From Owenia fusiformis (taxonomy: Eukaryota; Annelida; Polychaeta; Sabellida; Oweniidae): a DNA stretch of 64,000 nt. The position numbers were made by a program, and so were the translations under genes. Location: assembly GCA_903813345.2 (NCBI GenBank), contig CAIIXF020000009.1:27750740-27814739 (forward strand), written 5' to 3'. The notes under the pieces were generated by a model. It worked only from the letters and a program-made list of their open reading frames with translations. It had not been told where the DNA came from and did no database searches. Shown here one piece after another: positions 37,447-48,601 of this stretch (positions are counted from its first letter, which is position 1; every line of letters starts with the position of its first letter).

Positions 37447-38444
37447 AAGAATCCCATCACATATAAACAGGTGTTCACTACATAAATACATATCCAACCT
37501 TTACTTTTGAAATCAGGCAGTATTACAACCAGTTCTAAGTGTTTTTCCTTTTCATTTCCATGGTAACAGATATTACCAATTATGTATTCCAACTCAGAAC
37601 ATGTCAATATGTGTTGACAGTAAACAATGTTAACAGTAACAATTTCAAGTCAATTTTCTAAGTTATTGAAAAGTACAAAGGTAGGCATCAAATGCCAATC
37701 ACAACCTGTCACAATAGAATAAAAATACATATTTTAACATTTCATTTGCTTAGCAGAACAGAAAGATGACAGTTAAAGTAGATTTATCTAAGACCTCAAC
37801 ATATAAATAATCTAATGAACCCCATCCTTCTCTAAATAAAAAAAAAATTAATGGGTATTTATGGGCACTGGCCTCGTACACATTAACAAAATTACTCATT
37901 ACAAAAAATTATTTATATACTGTATCGAAGTCTAACATCAAATCTCTGGCCCTTCCCATATCCATACACCTGCTTTTAAAGGTATGTACAATAGTGGAAG
38001 GGGGGGGGGGGTGTTACACAAAGGTTTGATGCAAGTCTATTTTATATATTCATTAAAAAATTCCCCCAAATTTGTCCTTACTTCCTCCTTGTATTAACTT
38101 AAATGTTTTGAATTATATTAAAAATGAGAGACAACTATTATTTGATGATGCATAAGCCACACTGCAGTTTGTTCATTCAACATCTCATGTATTATGTAAT
38201 CTATCACTTTACAAAAGAAAATGATGGGTAGGATGCAACTTCAGTTGATGATAGTGACCCTCCTTTAAAATAGGATGATGGGAGTTAACCCTCCTATACA
38301 ATGTGATTGGAGTAACAACATTCAAATAGGAGAGACCAGACAAGCTTTTACAATCTGAGATTCTGAATATTATGTCATTTATGATGATGAAGAAGGAGAC
38401 ACTTATTAATTACAAAGCAAAAATAAAAATGCATGCCACCTCAC

Positions 38445-38592
38445 AGGCCGACACCTAGTTGCTCATAGCATTAGAGTACAAGTTTCAAGGCTACTGACTT
38501 TTTCTGTCTATTTCTCAAGGTAGTACCATATATTACAACCAATTCTATAATATGAAACCATGGTAACAGACGTTGACTAATATGGTATACTT
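38445..38592 (+). repeat. 145-bp direct duplication, copy B
   Basis: Same blocks as copy A at 37300, about 1.14 kb away, with scattered substitutions. It is directly followed by the fold-back element at 38590. Confidence 0.65.
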
Positions 38593-38972
38593 ATACCATG
38601 GTCAGAGCAATATCAGATATATATCAGTCATGTGATAAATCTCATATTTGGGACAGGGATTATATCAGGGATGATATCAGGATTAGAGGGATGATATTTA
38701 TATTATCCCGGGTAAATATTTTTCATTTTTCAAAAGTTTTCATTTTTTCCAAAAAAGTTCATTTTTTGGAAAAATAAATTTTTCATTTTTTTGGAAAATT
38801 TAATTTTTTCATTAAAATTAATTTTAATTTTTCAAATTTTTCTTTTTCCTAAATTCTCAGTGTACTTTAGGGCGGGATAATATGTAACTTTAATATTCCT
38901 AAGACTTTGAACATTTTTACTTTCATTCAACAGAGGACTTTAGGTAGATATTGCTCTTGACCATGGTATAAG
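38590..38972. mobile_element. Fold-back element with ACTTATACCATGGTCAGAGC ends
   Basis: Inverted ends of about 25 bp (left CTTATACCATGGTCAGAGC, right inverted CTTATACCATGGTCAAGAGC) enclose ATATCAGG-rich and TTTTTCATTTTT-rich sequence. No clear flanking duplication. Confidence 0.55.
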
Positions 38973-39136
38973 GTCGTTATTCACCTGTCGGGATGATATG
39001 AGGAATATCCCTCAGATGATATCCTTGTTATATTCCCCATATCAAATCCTTCCTGGTGAATAAATTCTTTATGCAACCCCACAGCCATTTAAATTTTCCT
39101 GAATGGTAAGCCTCAATTCACAAACAGGATGAATCC

Positions 39137-39328
39137 CCAAGGAGGATTGGAAGCCAGGGTTCCAACTCGATATTCTTTAATCTCCAATTGATGCAGTAGT
39201 CTCCAATCCTGCCTGTATATTTCTACGGCTGCAAGGAGAATGGCTGATATTCTTAATTGAATTTTGTATTCATAACATGACTACGTGATACCCATATATG
39301 GGAGCCCCTGGGAGCCAATCCTCCTTGA
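39137..39328. mobile_element. Fold-back MITE of the AAGGAGGATTGG family
   Basis: Ends CCAAGGAGGATTGGAAGCC and, inverted, CAAGGAGGATTGGCTCCCAG. The flanks GATGAATCC and GATAAATCC look like a 9-bp duplication with one mismatch. Confidence 0.65.
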
Positions 39329-39427
39329 TAAATCCTTATAGGATGAGGTTATATCCATTAATCATAAAATGTTTGTGAATACCTTTAAAGTAACCTTTTT
39401 ATGTGAAATTCAAACAGTTGTGTATTA

Positions 39428-39572
39428 TGAGGTTATATAATGGTTCTTTCTGTATATCGTGTTTATACTCGAGTGAGTATATATTCACAAGTGAGCGTAG
39501 CGAACGAGTGAATATATTATATTCTCACGAGAGTATAAAATGCACGATATACAGATTGAACCATTATATAAT
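39428..39572. repeat. Large imperfect hairpin
   Basis: Arms GGTTATATAATGGTTC and (inverted) GATTATATAATGGTTC continue through TGTATATCGTG and TATACTC(G)AGTGAG. The centre is GTGAGCGTAGCGAACGAGTG. Nearly the whole 145 bp can fold on itself. Confidence 0.65.
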
Positions 39573-39576
39573 CTTA

Positions 39577-39946
39577 TTATGCCACTCTAAGTTCAATTAC
39601 AGTTGATTCAAACACAATCATAACAATTATAAAAAACCATAAAAATATCCCATAGCCAACTCAGTACTGCCGATGTTGATATCGATCCATTTATGACGTC
39701 ACTTGATTCTAGCAAATCATATGGGAACCATTTATGACGTCATTTGATTCTAGGAAATCATGTGTAACAAAACATACACCTCGTTCTTCGGTCAATATTC
39801 ATTAGTTCCCAGAATGCACTTCTACAGTGGTATACGCTGGAGTGTATACGGAGGAGTTGTATACGATGACGATATACCACTCTCCACTGTATATCGTTGT
39901 TATAAACCCATGTTATACAACTGTAATCGGACTTAGAGTGGTATAA
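39577..39946. mobile_element. Inverted-repeat element adjoining the hairpin
   Basis: Ends TTATGCCACTCTAAGTTCAA and (inverted) TTATACCACTCTAAGTCCGA continue to about 29 bp with four mismatches. The interior has a direct duplication of ATTTATGACGTCA(C/T)TTGATTCTAG at about 39689/39729. 370 bp, non-coding. Confidence 0.65.
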
Positions 39947-40442
39947 ATACATATATAAAAAAACTTATTGTTTCTTTCTTTGGCAAAATTAGGGTGACTG
40001 CCATTACATTTTATTTGAGATATGGCCACTATCATACAATGCACAATTGTATCCTGGAGCAGCTCAAAATGTACATCAATGTTTTTATTCCAAAATTTTA
40101 CAGCTGTTTACCTACCTATAAAGCATATTGGGAATATACACTTGCTAAAAGTGTCACCCATTCATGTATTTTTGTGTGTCATTAAAAATAAAATTACAAA
40201 AACATAAACATAAACATGTATGATCATCCAGGTAAAACATCTATTCAATGATACTTATATATTGCATTATGACAAGTTAACAAATACAGATAGATATACG
40301 TGACATTGTGCATGATGATGATACAGCATGTAATACTTATTTATATAAGGGCTCTATGTGATATCATTTAGAAGGTTTCAAATGGGTCTCGTAAAAATAT
40401 TCTCTGATCATCAATGATCTATTGTCTTAGAGCCATAGGTAC

Positions 40443-42628
40443 CTGTTACACTGCTGGGTTGAGTCTAACGAAGCATTTTTGTAACGAAGGTTAGCGAAAA
40501 AATTGTGTCCACACTGGCTTTATCCAACCCTAACGAAGCAATTATTTGGTGTTACACTGCACTTAAAATGCTTCGTTGCGCGTGCGCATTACTATTCTGC
40601 CCCACCCACTTATTATGATTAATATTTTTATTCTTTTGATATAAACCATTGATCAAACTCAAAAATCTAATTTTTAATCTTTATTTTAACAATTCAGCAC
40701 AGAAAAAGACCAGAAAATAAAACCAGAAAATAAAACCAGATGAATGTGATCATTCCGTACACATGTCCATTCATTTTTCCTATCATTTCGATTTTTATAT
40801 ATTTCAGCTATCAATACGATTACAAGTACTGTTTTCATTTTCTATCATTTCCTTTGGAAAACATATGGAATAAAAATAGGCCTATATTAATTACTAGGAG
40901 GAATTTGATTTGGGGTTTATACAGAGGACTAGTATGTAATATCATATAAAAACGTTCAATTTCCAAATGGACTTCTCAGTTATATTTCAAATAGTGTATA
41001 GCCATTACTAAAATAGTCCGGTGTTCGGCTAGACCCGTCTCGCCAATATTCCATGCATATTTGAGTGAGTTTGACATAAATCAGTATGTTAATCCATCAG
41101 CCGTCCGTTAAATTCGAAAATGGCGCAAATAGGAAGAAACTTGAATATCAGTTGTAAGCATCGTTTTACGACACATCAATAGTGTTTGGGGCTGGCCTAA
41201 AACATGCAGCCTCTCTGTGGCATCTGTCGACAAGAAACAATTTTGTCCGCAGGTTTTACCGTATTTGTATACGGAAGTTTTGAAACGTAATTAATTTAAT
41301 ATATTTAAACATGAAGTTTAAATTCAATTACAATTTAAAATCGTCGAAGAATATAATAATGGAACGACTGGTACAAGTATTGCAATGGGGCGATAGCCAG
41401 TTGAATACGATTTCTGAAGAGAGACATTTTCGAATCAATCAAATCGGCTAAATTCCCTGATGTGATTCACCGGGAAGCAATTTTATCAGTACCATGGTAT
41501 TTACACCTTTAGAATTACACTCAAGGTATAATCGAGGCGCAAGAAAAAATTGATATTAAACATGTATGCCAAAACTTTCTATTTAGTAAGCATATATTAC
41601 GTATAAGCGCCTACAATCTAGAGATAGAGAGAGGCCGATATACAAAACCAATTACTGATCTTAATAGTCGATTTTGTAAAATATGCAAGGACTCGGTTAT
41701 AGAAGATGAAACACACTTTTTATTCAAATGTAAAAAATTGGAGTTTATCAGAAAATCCCATATTGAAAAACTTGAAAACCTGTGTCGTAATTTTAAAAAC
41801 ATGAATGACCACCAAAAGACAATTTTTCTATTGACGAGTGAGGGGATAATATTAAAAGAATCTGCTGACATGATAAAGTATCTAATGATGGGTAGAGACA
41901 GGATTCTTATATCAAAGTAACATTTTATATGTCATTTGAAGAATGTAATCCTATTTTCTTTACTTTATTGCCTATATTTACTGTTATTGAAAATTGTATA
42001 TTGGATGTACGTTTGGCCCTAAAAGGGCATCAGTACTAATAAAATCCTATTATTACTTACTATATCTTATGTAATTTCAAAAGTTTACCCTTCCACACTT
42101 GAGACGGAGTTTTCCGAAAGAGGGACATTTAAATATTTCAGGTTTATTCTCTAATAGATCAGATAAACGTTTCAAAACTACCGTAAACATATACGGTAAA
42201 ACCTGCGGGAATCGAATGAAATGCTACGAAAGACGGTAAATTTGTATGTGGCGTTTAGGGCTTGAGTTAGCGTCAATCAGTGACACAAATAGGTAATTAT
42301 TTAAATCTAAACGTAGCATTATAATAATACGTAGTTAAAACATGTTCTTTCCTCGCGATTCCTCTCATTTAATACAAAATGATGAATGTGCTCTTTATTA
42401 CGCGCATGCGCAAACCCCCAACTAAGCATTTTCTAACGAAGCTACCTGTTACACTGGCCAAAAAAGCTTCGTTGGGACCTAACCTTCGTTGAATTTTCTA
42501 CTCAATTGCTTCGTTATCAACTAACGAAGGCGGAGGTGTTACACTGGCCCAAAATTGCTTCGTTACGAAGCTTTTTGTCAAATTGCTTCGTAACGAAGCA
42601 TTTCAACTGGCCTGTGTAACAGGGGTCA
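40443..42628. mobile_element. 2.2-kb DNA transposon relic with CCTGTTACAC ends
   Basis: Inverted ends CCTGTTACAC. About 170 bp at each end are loaded with AACGAAGC/GCTTCGTT words, and CCTGTTACACTGGCC-like words recur inside the right end. A second, longer inverted pair (41250-41291 and 42156-42200, GCAGGTTTTACCGTAT) lies inside. A LINE 3' relic (41513-42060) is nested between these inner arms. The flanks GCCATAG and GTCATAG may be an eroded duplication. No transposase frame. Superfamily uncertain. Confidence 0.65.
41513..41920 (+). pseudogene. Non-LTR retrotransposon relic: C-terminal end of the reverse transcriptase ORF
   Basis: Open for 135 codons with a stop TAA at 41918-41920. It reads like the C-terminal end of LINE reverse transcriptases: YNLEIERGRYTKP, then a CxxC-x(n)-EDETHFLFKC zinc-finger-like motif (CKICKDSVIEDETHFLFKC), then a helical tail. 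The rest of the LINE is missing (5' truncated, as usual for such elements). It is followed by a non-coding tail with GGCCCTAAAAGGGCATCAGT and AATAAAATCC up to about 42060. Confidence 0.7.
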
Positions 42629-43132
42629 TAGAAAGCTTAAAACATATCTGGTAAAAGCCTATATATACTATAGGATACAAGAAATGGTTGAAGACATACA
42701 GAAGCTGTAAAAAGATATACGGTACATGTTTTCTTGTTGTAAAACATGTTTAGAAAGGCTCCATAACACCCACTCACATTGGGTTGACTGTCAGCTAAAC
42801 AGTATACCTTACACTGAAATATAACATCATATTATGACATCACAATCATTGTAATATATGAGCATTACTAATATTATATAGTGGATTTAAGTTAATTTAT
42901 AAAATGTGTTGTAAAATTGGATGATCATCCATTATAAACAAGAGAAAGACAATTTTTATTTACCCTAGGTTTTCAATGTCCGTGAAATTGTGCCAACATT
43001 ACCTTAACTATAATGTGGTCATGGTTACCTAAAGGGCCAGAATGATTAAATGTCAAATCTATTCAAATCTAAGGATTTAAGAGACAAGCCATATTTTTTA
43101 ACATATAAGCCATAATTCATATTGTTACCTCA

Positions 43133-43212
43133 AAGGAGGATTAGCTCCCAGGGTTCCAATTCTAAATTTTAAATCTCCAAGCAAGATGGAACCCTGGGAA
43201 CCAATCCTCCTT
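43133..43212. mobile_element. Short fold-back MITE of the AAGGAGGATTGG family
   Basis: An 80-bp hairpin-like unit. The arms AAGGAGGATTAGCTCCCAGG and, inverted, AAGGAGGATTGGTTCCCAGG are continued by GTTCCA. It is the minimal version of the family. Confidence 0.65.
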
Positions 43213-43289
43213 CGTTGACCTCATAATTACCTCTTCCTAATACCCTTTTGTCTTGTGCTACTTTTCCACCATCTATCATCTGAATAGTA

Positions 43290-43577
43290 CACATTGATAT
43301 GATGCTCTAATATGACATTATCATACTCCTCATAATATGACATTATCATACTCCTCATAATATGACATAATCATACTCCTCATAATATGACATCATCATA
43401 CTCCTCATAATATGACATTATCATACTCCTCATAATATGACATTATCATACTCCTCATAATATGACATAATCATACTCCTCATAATATGACATAATCATA
43501 CTCCTCATAATATGACATTATCATACTCCTCATAATATGACATTATCATACTCCTCATAATACAATATTATCATACT
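43290..43577. repeat. 25-bp minisatellite
   Basis: About eleven units of ATCATACTCCTCATAATATG plus ACATT/ACATA, very homogeneous, in the intergenic region about 1.6 kb from the distal receptor exon. Confidence 0.85.
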
Positions 43578-44814
43578 CCTTACATTTTTCTTTATCTTGA
43601 TGTAGAATTACAAAATTGCTTAATTAGGACAGAAACTAACAATCTTTAGTTCAAAAGGTATTTACTAAATTTAGAAATATAATTTAGGCACCTACATATG
43701 GCATCAATAAATGTCTTTTAAAAAATCAACAATGATTACATGGCATGACAATGTAAGTCATCGGTCAATAAAAGAAAAATAGAGGTCCATCTTTATATGG
43801 AGATAGGACCTTGGTGCGCAATTAGCTTATTCCTCTCTTGGAGCAATACATGTAGATCTAATTATCTATCATCAAAAATGATTGAGATTTACATGTATTA
43901 CCATGTACATTTCTCGGTCATCTTTGATGTTTTAAACACTTATTAGCATTATACTGAATTATCTGTCAATATAGCAAAGCATTAAAGTACTGGTAAGTTA
44001 AGAGGGGAAATACCCCAGATATTTCCTGCTCAAATGTTGGTGTTATCGGATGTTTGGTGTCACATGATGTTTCACATCTGATCGTATAAGTAAAAACATG
44101 AATATTAATATACTATACTAACATGAAATATACTCTGTTACATTAAACCACATAACCATAAGATACCTCCTCACTTTCTTGAACAAATGTGGAAATGTTT
44201 AAGAAGAATCGGAATTTATATACTGTACTCCCAGTAAATTTCCTGAGTTTAGATATCGCGAATTTGAAAAATCATAATTTCTCTGCAATTAAATTTTACA
44301 GATTTCACAAGTTTAAATTTCATTATTCTCTGAATCCCCAAGCTCTGTAAACTAAGTTACTTTATGTACAGTAATTACAGCTAACTAATGTCATATCTGG
44401 ATAAGATTTACAACTACTAGATCTTGGTGAATGGCAAGCTGCACCTCAACCTCTATTACATTAATATATTTTTTTTTTATCTAATAAGCCAGTATAATCT
44501 AATTAGCCAGTGTAAGAGACACATTGGAGTCGCAGGTAATGACAAATCCCCGGTGATTTAATTGTAAAATTTCGCAATGATTATTTTTCCATATTTTACC
44601 CAAATCACGAAAAGTGCAAAAATAAATCGCACATGAAAAATACCGGGAGTACAGTAGATAAGAAACAGATTGAATGCAAAGTTAAACATCTCTCTTAGAT
44701 TTCACACCTATAAGCTGAAAACCTGTATTAGTTGAACACCTCTGTAAGCAGAATACCTTTTTAAAGCAAACACCTATTATACACTTTTAGAGAAGAGGAA
44801 TAAGCAAATACCTT

Positions 44815-44871
44815 TTTAATAAAAATACATGCTTATAAATTAATACTGTTTACTCCTGGTACTTGTTTAAT
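44815..44871 (-). promoter_or_regulatory. Candidate ATTAAA polyadenylation signals, distal receptor isoform
   Basis: Two ATTAAA variants on the minus strand (44866-44871 and 44815-44820) lie 300-360 bp after the distal stop codon. They are plausible but weak, and marked only because a terminal exon needs such a signal. Confidence 0.25.
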
Positions 44872-45176
44872 ACGGTACTAAGTACCTGTTCAAATCACAT
44901 GACATACCTGTTTAATACTACATATATGAAAACAAGGCACATGATGTAAATGAAATCACACCACCAAGTTGGTACTAAAAACATTTGTTAACACCGAAAA
45001 AGGGTACTTTAAAAAAATGACGCAACAGGGTACCATAAACATTTGTTAACATCTAACAGTGTACAATCATCAGGTGATACTGTAATAAAAAATTGACATC
45101 ATAATGGGGGTACCATAAATAGTTGGTACTATAAACAATTATTTACATTTACATGAATTACTATTAAGGAGCACTA

Positions 45177-45460
45177 TCAAAAAGTGGTTTGCTGGTTGCT
45201 ACTTGTACATGGATCCCTATCAAGGTCAAACATTTCTGAATGTAAATCTTGAGAACTTTCCATTTGACAAGAGTCTCGAAGCAATTCTAGCATGTTTTTA
45301 TGCTCAATGTTTAGTTCCCTCAAGCTAGACATTAACATGAGCAGTTTCGGGAAACATCCAATGTTTTCCGGGTGATTAAAAGCTATCAACCTTTGGAGAG
45401 GTTTGATGATTTGGTCTTGAATGGAGCTCACCTTGGCTGGGTCGATAAGACTGGTCCGAT
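45177..45460 (-). CDS. NR1-type nuclear receptor: distal alternative terminal exon (helix 8-12, stop)
   Basis: A 284-bp coding exon with acceptor TAATTTACAG, phase 1 entry and a stop TGA at 45177-45179. It starts DRTSLIDPAKVSSIQDQI and contains CFPKLLMLMSSLRELNIEHK, then DLHSEMFDL and a 15-residue tail rich in Ser, Thr and Gln. It can only replace the proximal exon, not follow it, because each carries its own stop and both enter from the same phase. Its first half (helix 8-9 and the 9-10 loop) differs strongly from the proximal exon, while helix 10-12 is conserved. No perfect AATAAA is seen close downstream on this strand; ATTAAA variants occur at 44866-44871 and 44815-44820. Confidence 0.92.
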
Positions 45461-45666
45461 CTGTAAATTATAAGATGGGGGATACCTTGTTAGCTATCAT
45501 AGGCATTATGTAAGTGTTTCAGTGAGAATGAGAGACCAAAACTACTACTAATTAATTTTTCAACCAATGTATTTATAAAAATCTAAAGTATAAATGCATT
45601 AATAAAAAGATTTAAGATTTTGAACAATTTTCAAACTAGACAACAGCATCGCCAAAGTGTAGCAAA

Positions 45667-46786
45667 TCCCATCGAACAGCCATGGCTGGCATAATTTTTT
45701 ACTAATAAATTTTTCAAAGTGGCCACCTTCTACCAAAAGTGTCACTAGACAGTGTGCCATGCTTATAGTATTTACATACCAAAAATGAACAAAATCGCTC
45801 CACTTCTTTTCGTGTTATAGTAAAATATGTTAAAATGGCGGCCATTTTTCAAAATAATAATACTAATAAATTTTTCAAAGTGGCCACCTTCTACCAAAAG
45901 TGTCAATAGACAGTGTGCCATGCTTATAGTATTCAGATACCAAATATGATCAAAATCGCTCCACTACTTTTCGAGTTACAGCAAAAATCGTAAAATAACG
46001 AGTAAAGGCCGCCATTTTTCAAGATGGCTGCCATGTGCTTCTTTAATATCTACATTTATAGCTTTATTAATGTCCTATATAATCTTTTTACATTTAAAAC
46101 ATATTGCTACTACAGTTTTACATATTGGACCTAAATTACTGTAAAATCAGCACTAAAATGGCCACCATTTTGAAATGAGTGGCCATGCTTATAGTATTTA
46201 CATACCAAAAATGAACAAAATCGCTCCACTTCTTTTCGTGTTATAGTAAAATACGTTAAAATGGCGGCCATTTTTCAAAATAATAAAACTAATAAATTTT
46301 TCAAAGTGGCCACCTTCTACCAAAAGTGTCAATAGACAGTGTGCCATGCTTATAGTATTCACATACCAAATATGATCAAAATCGCTCCACTACTTTTCGA
46401 GTTACAGCAAAAATCGTAAAATAACGAGTAAAGGCCGCCATTTTTCAAGATGGCTGCCATGTGCTTCTTTAATATCTACATTTATAGCTTTATTAATGTC
46501 CTATATAATTTTTTTACATTTAAAACATATTGCTACTACAGTTTTACATATTGCACCTAAATTACTGTAAAATGGGCACTAAAATGGCCACCATTTTGAA
46601 ATGAGTGGCCATTTTGAAAATCTGCTTTCGAGCAGAACTTCTTCCCCCATAGGGTACACCTGTACAAAATATGAACAAAATCGGGCCAACGGTATTTGAG
46701 TTATTGCCCGGACTGATGGACGTACGTACGTACGGACGGACGGACGGAGATGTTCCGTATATCCCTCCGAACTTTGTTCGATGGGA
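45667..46786 (+). repeat. Composite non-autonomous element, TCCCATCGAACA family, copy 1
   Basis: TCCCATCGAACA at the left end and, inverted, TGTTCGATGGGA at the right end. Inside is a 418-bp module present about twice (AATTTTTCAAAGTGGCCACC, CAATAGACAGTGTGCCATGC, AAATCGCTCCACTACTTTTC). An (ACGT/ACGG)n run at about 46722-46750 precedes the right end. It lies between the two receptor terminal exons. Confidence 0.7.
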
Positions 46787-46976
46787 TAAAAAACATCATA
46801 TAAGAGTAAGAGTAATACAAGACATGTAAATAAACCCAGGTAGATTAAATCACTGAATTGCATAATGAAAAAAAATGTTATGGTCTTCTACTAAAAAAAT
46901 GCAGAATTAGCAGCAAGCAGCTATCAAATCTATTGGTTATCAACAAAAAAATGTTAATCTAATTGAAACCACACCC

Positions 46977-47202
46977 CAGGGCTCTCACTAGGATTTTAGA
47001 CTGTGTCGCAGCACCACAGTCTTTTTAGCTCCCACCACACCCTATTGGCAAATCATGATTGTTTCCACAGTCTAAACTTGACTGAATACACAATAATAGC
47101 ATGTAAAAAGGATAAAATATGACATAAATACAATTTATCACTGAATGGTTATGCTTAAGATGTTTCCACCACACCCTAAATATTTTCCTGGTGAGAGCCC
47201 TG
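46977..47202. mobile_element. hAT-like MITE with CAGGGCTCTCAC ends
   Basis: 226 bp between CAGGGCTCTCACTAGGATTT and the inverted CAGGGCTCTCACCAGGAAAA. Subterminal CCACCACACCCTA occurs twice. The flanks are not a clean duplication. Non-coding. Confidence 0.7.
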
Positions 47203-47839
47203 CACTCCTCCCTCACTTATTAGATAAATAGATCTGCCTCGAGAGATACAGTACAACAAAACAGCAGTGTAATGTTATTAAAAAAGTTTCACATTAAATT
47301 CCATAGGCTATTATTTTCATACTTTTCTTTTAAAATGGCCCTTCATATGTTACCAGCCACCATACCAATAGTCTAAAAAATGCGATTACACATTGAATTT
47401 AGTGTGAAACATACAAGGCAGCACATAACTAAGCAATGTTCATAAAGGTATAGATGTCCCATGCTCCAACCCTCCCATAAATTAATGTGCAATTTACTCT
47501 CAATCTGTATGTGATGTCAATAAATTAAAGCGTCATATGTGATGTCAATAAATTGAAGCGTCATATGAGAATCATTAGAAAATGTCAAGTTTCAAGATTT
47601 CAGCCAAATATGTTGAAATGTTTTAACCTTAAGGGCTTGCCTATGTCTTGTATGTTTTTTTCGTTTTATACAACTTTTCCATCATGTATTATATGTGTTG
47701 ATTAAATTCACAAATCACATACCTTACATATTGATGAAGAATAATGAGTCATAATATTGCTAAGTTTTTACAGAGACTGTCATTCTTTTGCTTAAAGCAT
47801 CCTTACAAAATTTTTTACCACCATTTCTTTCAGTTAGCC

Positions 47840-48180
47840 AGAAGTAAGTTGTTTGGCTTACCAAAGTGTTTAACAAATAAAGCTGTTTCACTAACAGAAG
47901 TAATTCGCTTAATAAAGTTGTTTGGCTGACACGATTATTAAACAAGTTGTTCGACTTAAAGATGTGTAATTGATCAAGTTATTTGGCTTACAGAAGTTTT
48001 TAACTAATCAAGTTGTTTGGCTTACAGAATAACCAAACAAGTTGTTTAACTAATAGAAGTGCTTCACTAATCAAGTTGTTTGGCTTACAGAAGTGTTTAA
48101 CTTACAGAAATTTTTAACTAATCAAGTTGTTTGGCTTATACAAGTGTTTAACTTATCAAGTTGTTTGGCTTACATAAGTA
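47840..48180. repeat. Degenerate tandem repeat, TTGTTTGGCTTACAGAAGTG
   Basis: Irregular units of about 30-35 bp with AATCAAGTTGTTTGGCTTAC as the most conserved part. It lies just beyond the presumed 3' UTR of the proximal receptor isoform. Confidence 0.65.
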
Positions 48181-48250
48181 TTAAAAAAAACAGAAACGTG
48201 TTTAACTCTTTTCCTTACAAATTCTACTCTTTCATTCTTTAATTAACTAT

Positions 48251-48256
48251 TTTATT
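48251..48256 (-). promoter_or_regulatory. Second candidate polyadenylation signal (AATAAA), proximal receptor isoform
   Basis: AATAAA on the minus strand about 346 bp after the proximal stop codon. It is the alternative to the hexamer at 48332-48337. Confidence 0.35.
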
Positions 48257-48331
48257 CCAAAGCAAGCTGCACAGATATATTTTACAACATCAATAATATC
48301 TCTTCAATTTCTCTTCGTTTGAAATATGGCA

Positions 48332-48337
48332 TTTATT
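48332..48337 (-). promoter_or_regulatory. Candidate polyadenylation signal (AATAAA), proximal receptor isoform
   Basis: AATAAA on the minus strand about 265 bp after the proximal stop codon. A second AATAAA lies at 48251-48256. Either would close a short 3' UTR for the proximal isoform. In AT-rich sequence such hexamers are common, so this is only a candidate. Confidence 0.4.
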
Positions 48338-48601
48338 ATGATATTGCATGTTTTCACACATTCATATAATTCCTTAGTGGTTTGCTTGCTTATCTGGTGT
48401 ATCAATATCTATCTAATAACCACAGGTTAAATAACATTAAATTTTTTGCTGTGTTATGGTTCATTGACCTTTTTAATCAGTTATATAGCTTTAATGGTGA
48501 ATTATCACCACAGTCGCTTCGGTTGTTCCCCAATGGCATTATTATATATACAGTACAACATTATCCAATTATAAATACAATAGGGGCCTAAGTGCACAAT
48601 A

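Larger units (their letters stand above)
34251..44800. other. Intergenic region between the receptor 3' end and the J-domain gene
   Basis: About 10.5 kb without a supported host gene. It contains a Mutator-like MITE, the AAGGCCC-rich stretch at 35030-35170, the TGTCACCAC repeat at 37005, and the 145-bp direct duplication at 37.3/38.4 kb. Fold-back elements lie at 38.6-39.95 kb, the 2.2-kb DNA transposon relic at 40.4-42.6 kb, and a 25-bp minisatellite at 43.3 kb. 35.4-36.7 kb shows nothing recognisable. Confidence 0.6.
45461..48601 (-). other. Segment between the two alternative receptor terminal exons
   Basis: 3.1 kb. It contains a composite repeat (45667-46786), a hAT-like MITE (46977-47202) and a degenerate tandem repeat (47840-48180). 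The proximal 3' UTR presumably occupies its right end. No third copy of the terminal exon was found here. Confidence 0.6.

Noticed and set aside
43290-43577. CRISPR-like regular repeats
   Set aside because: The units are contiguous without spacers and the genome is eukaryotic. It is a minisatellite.
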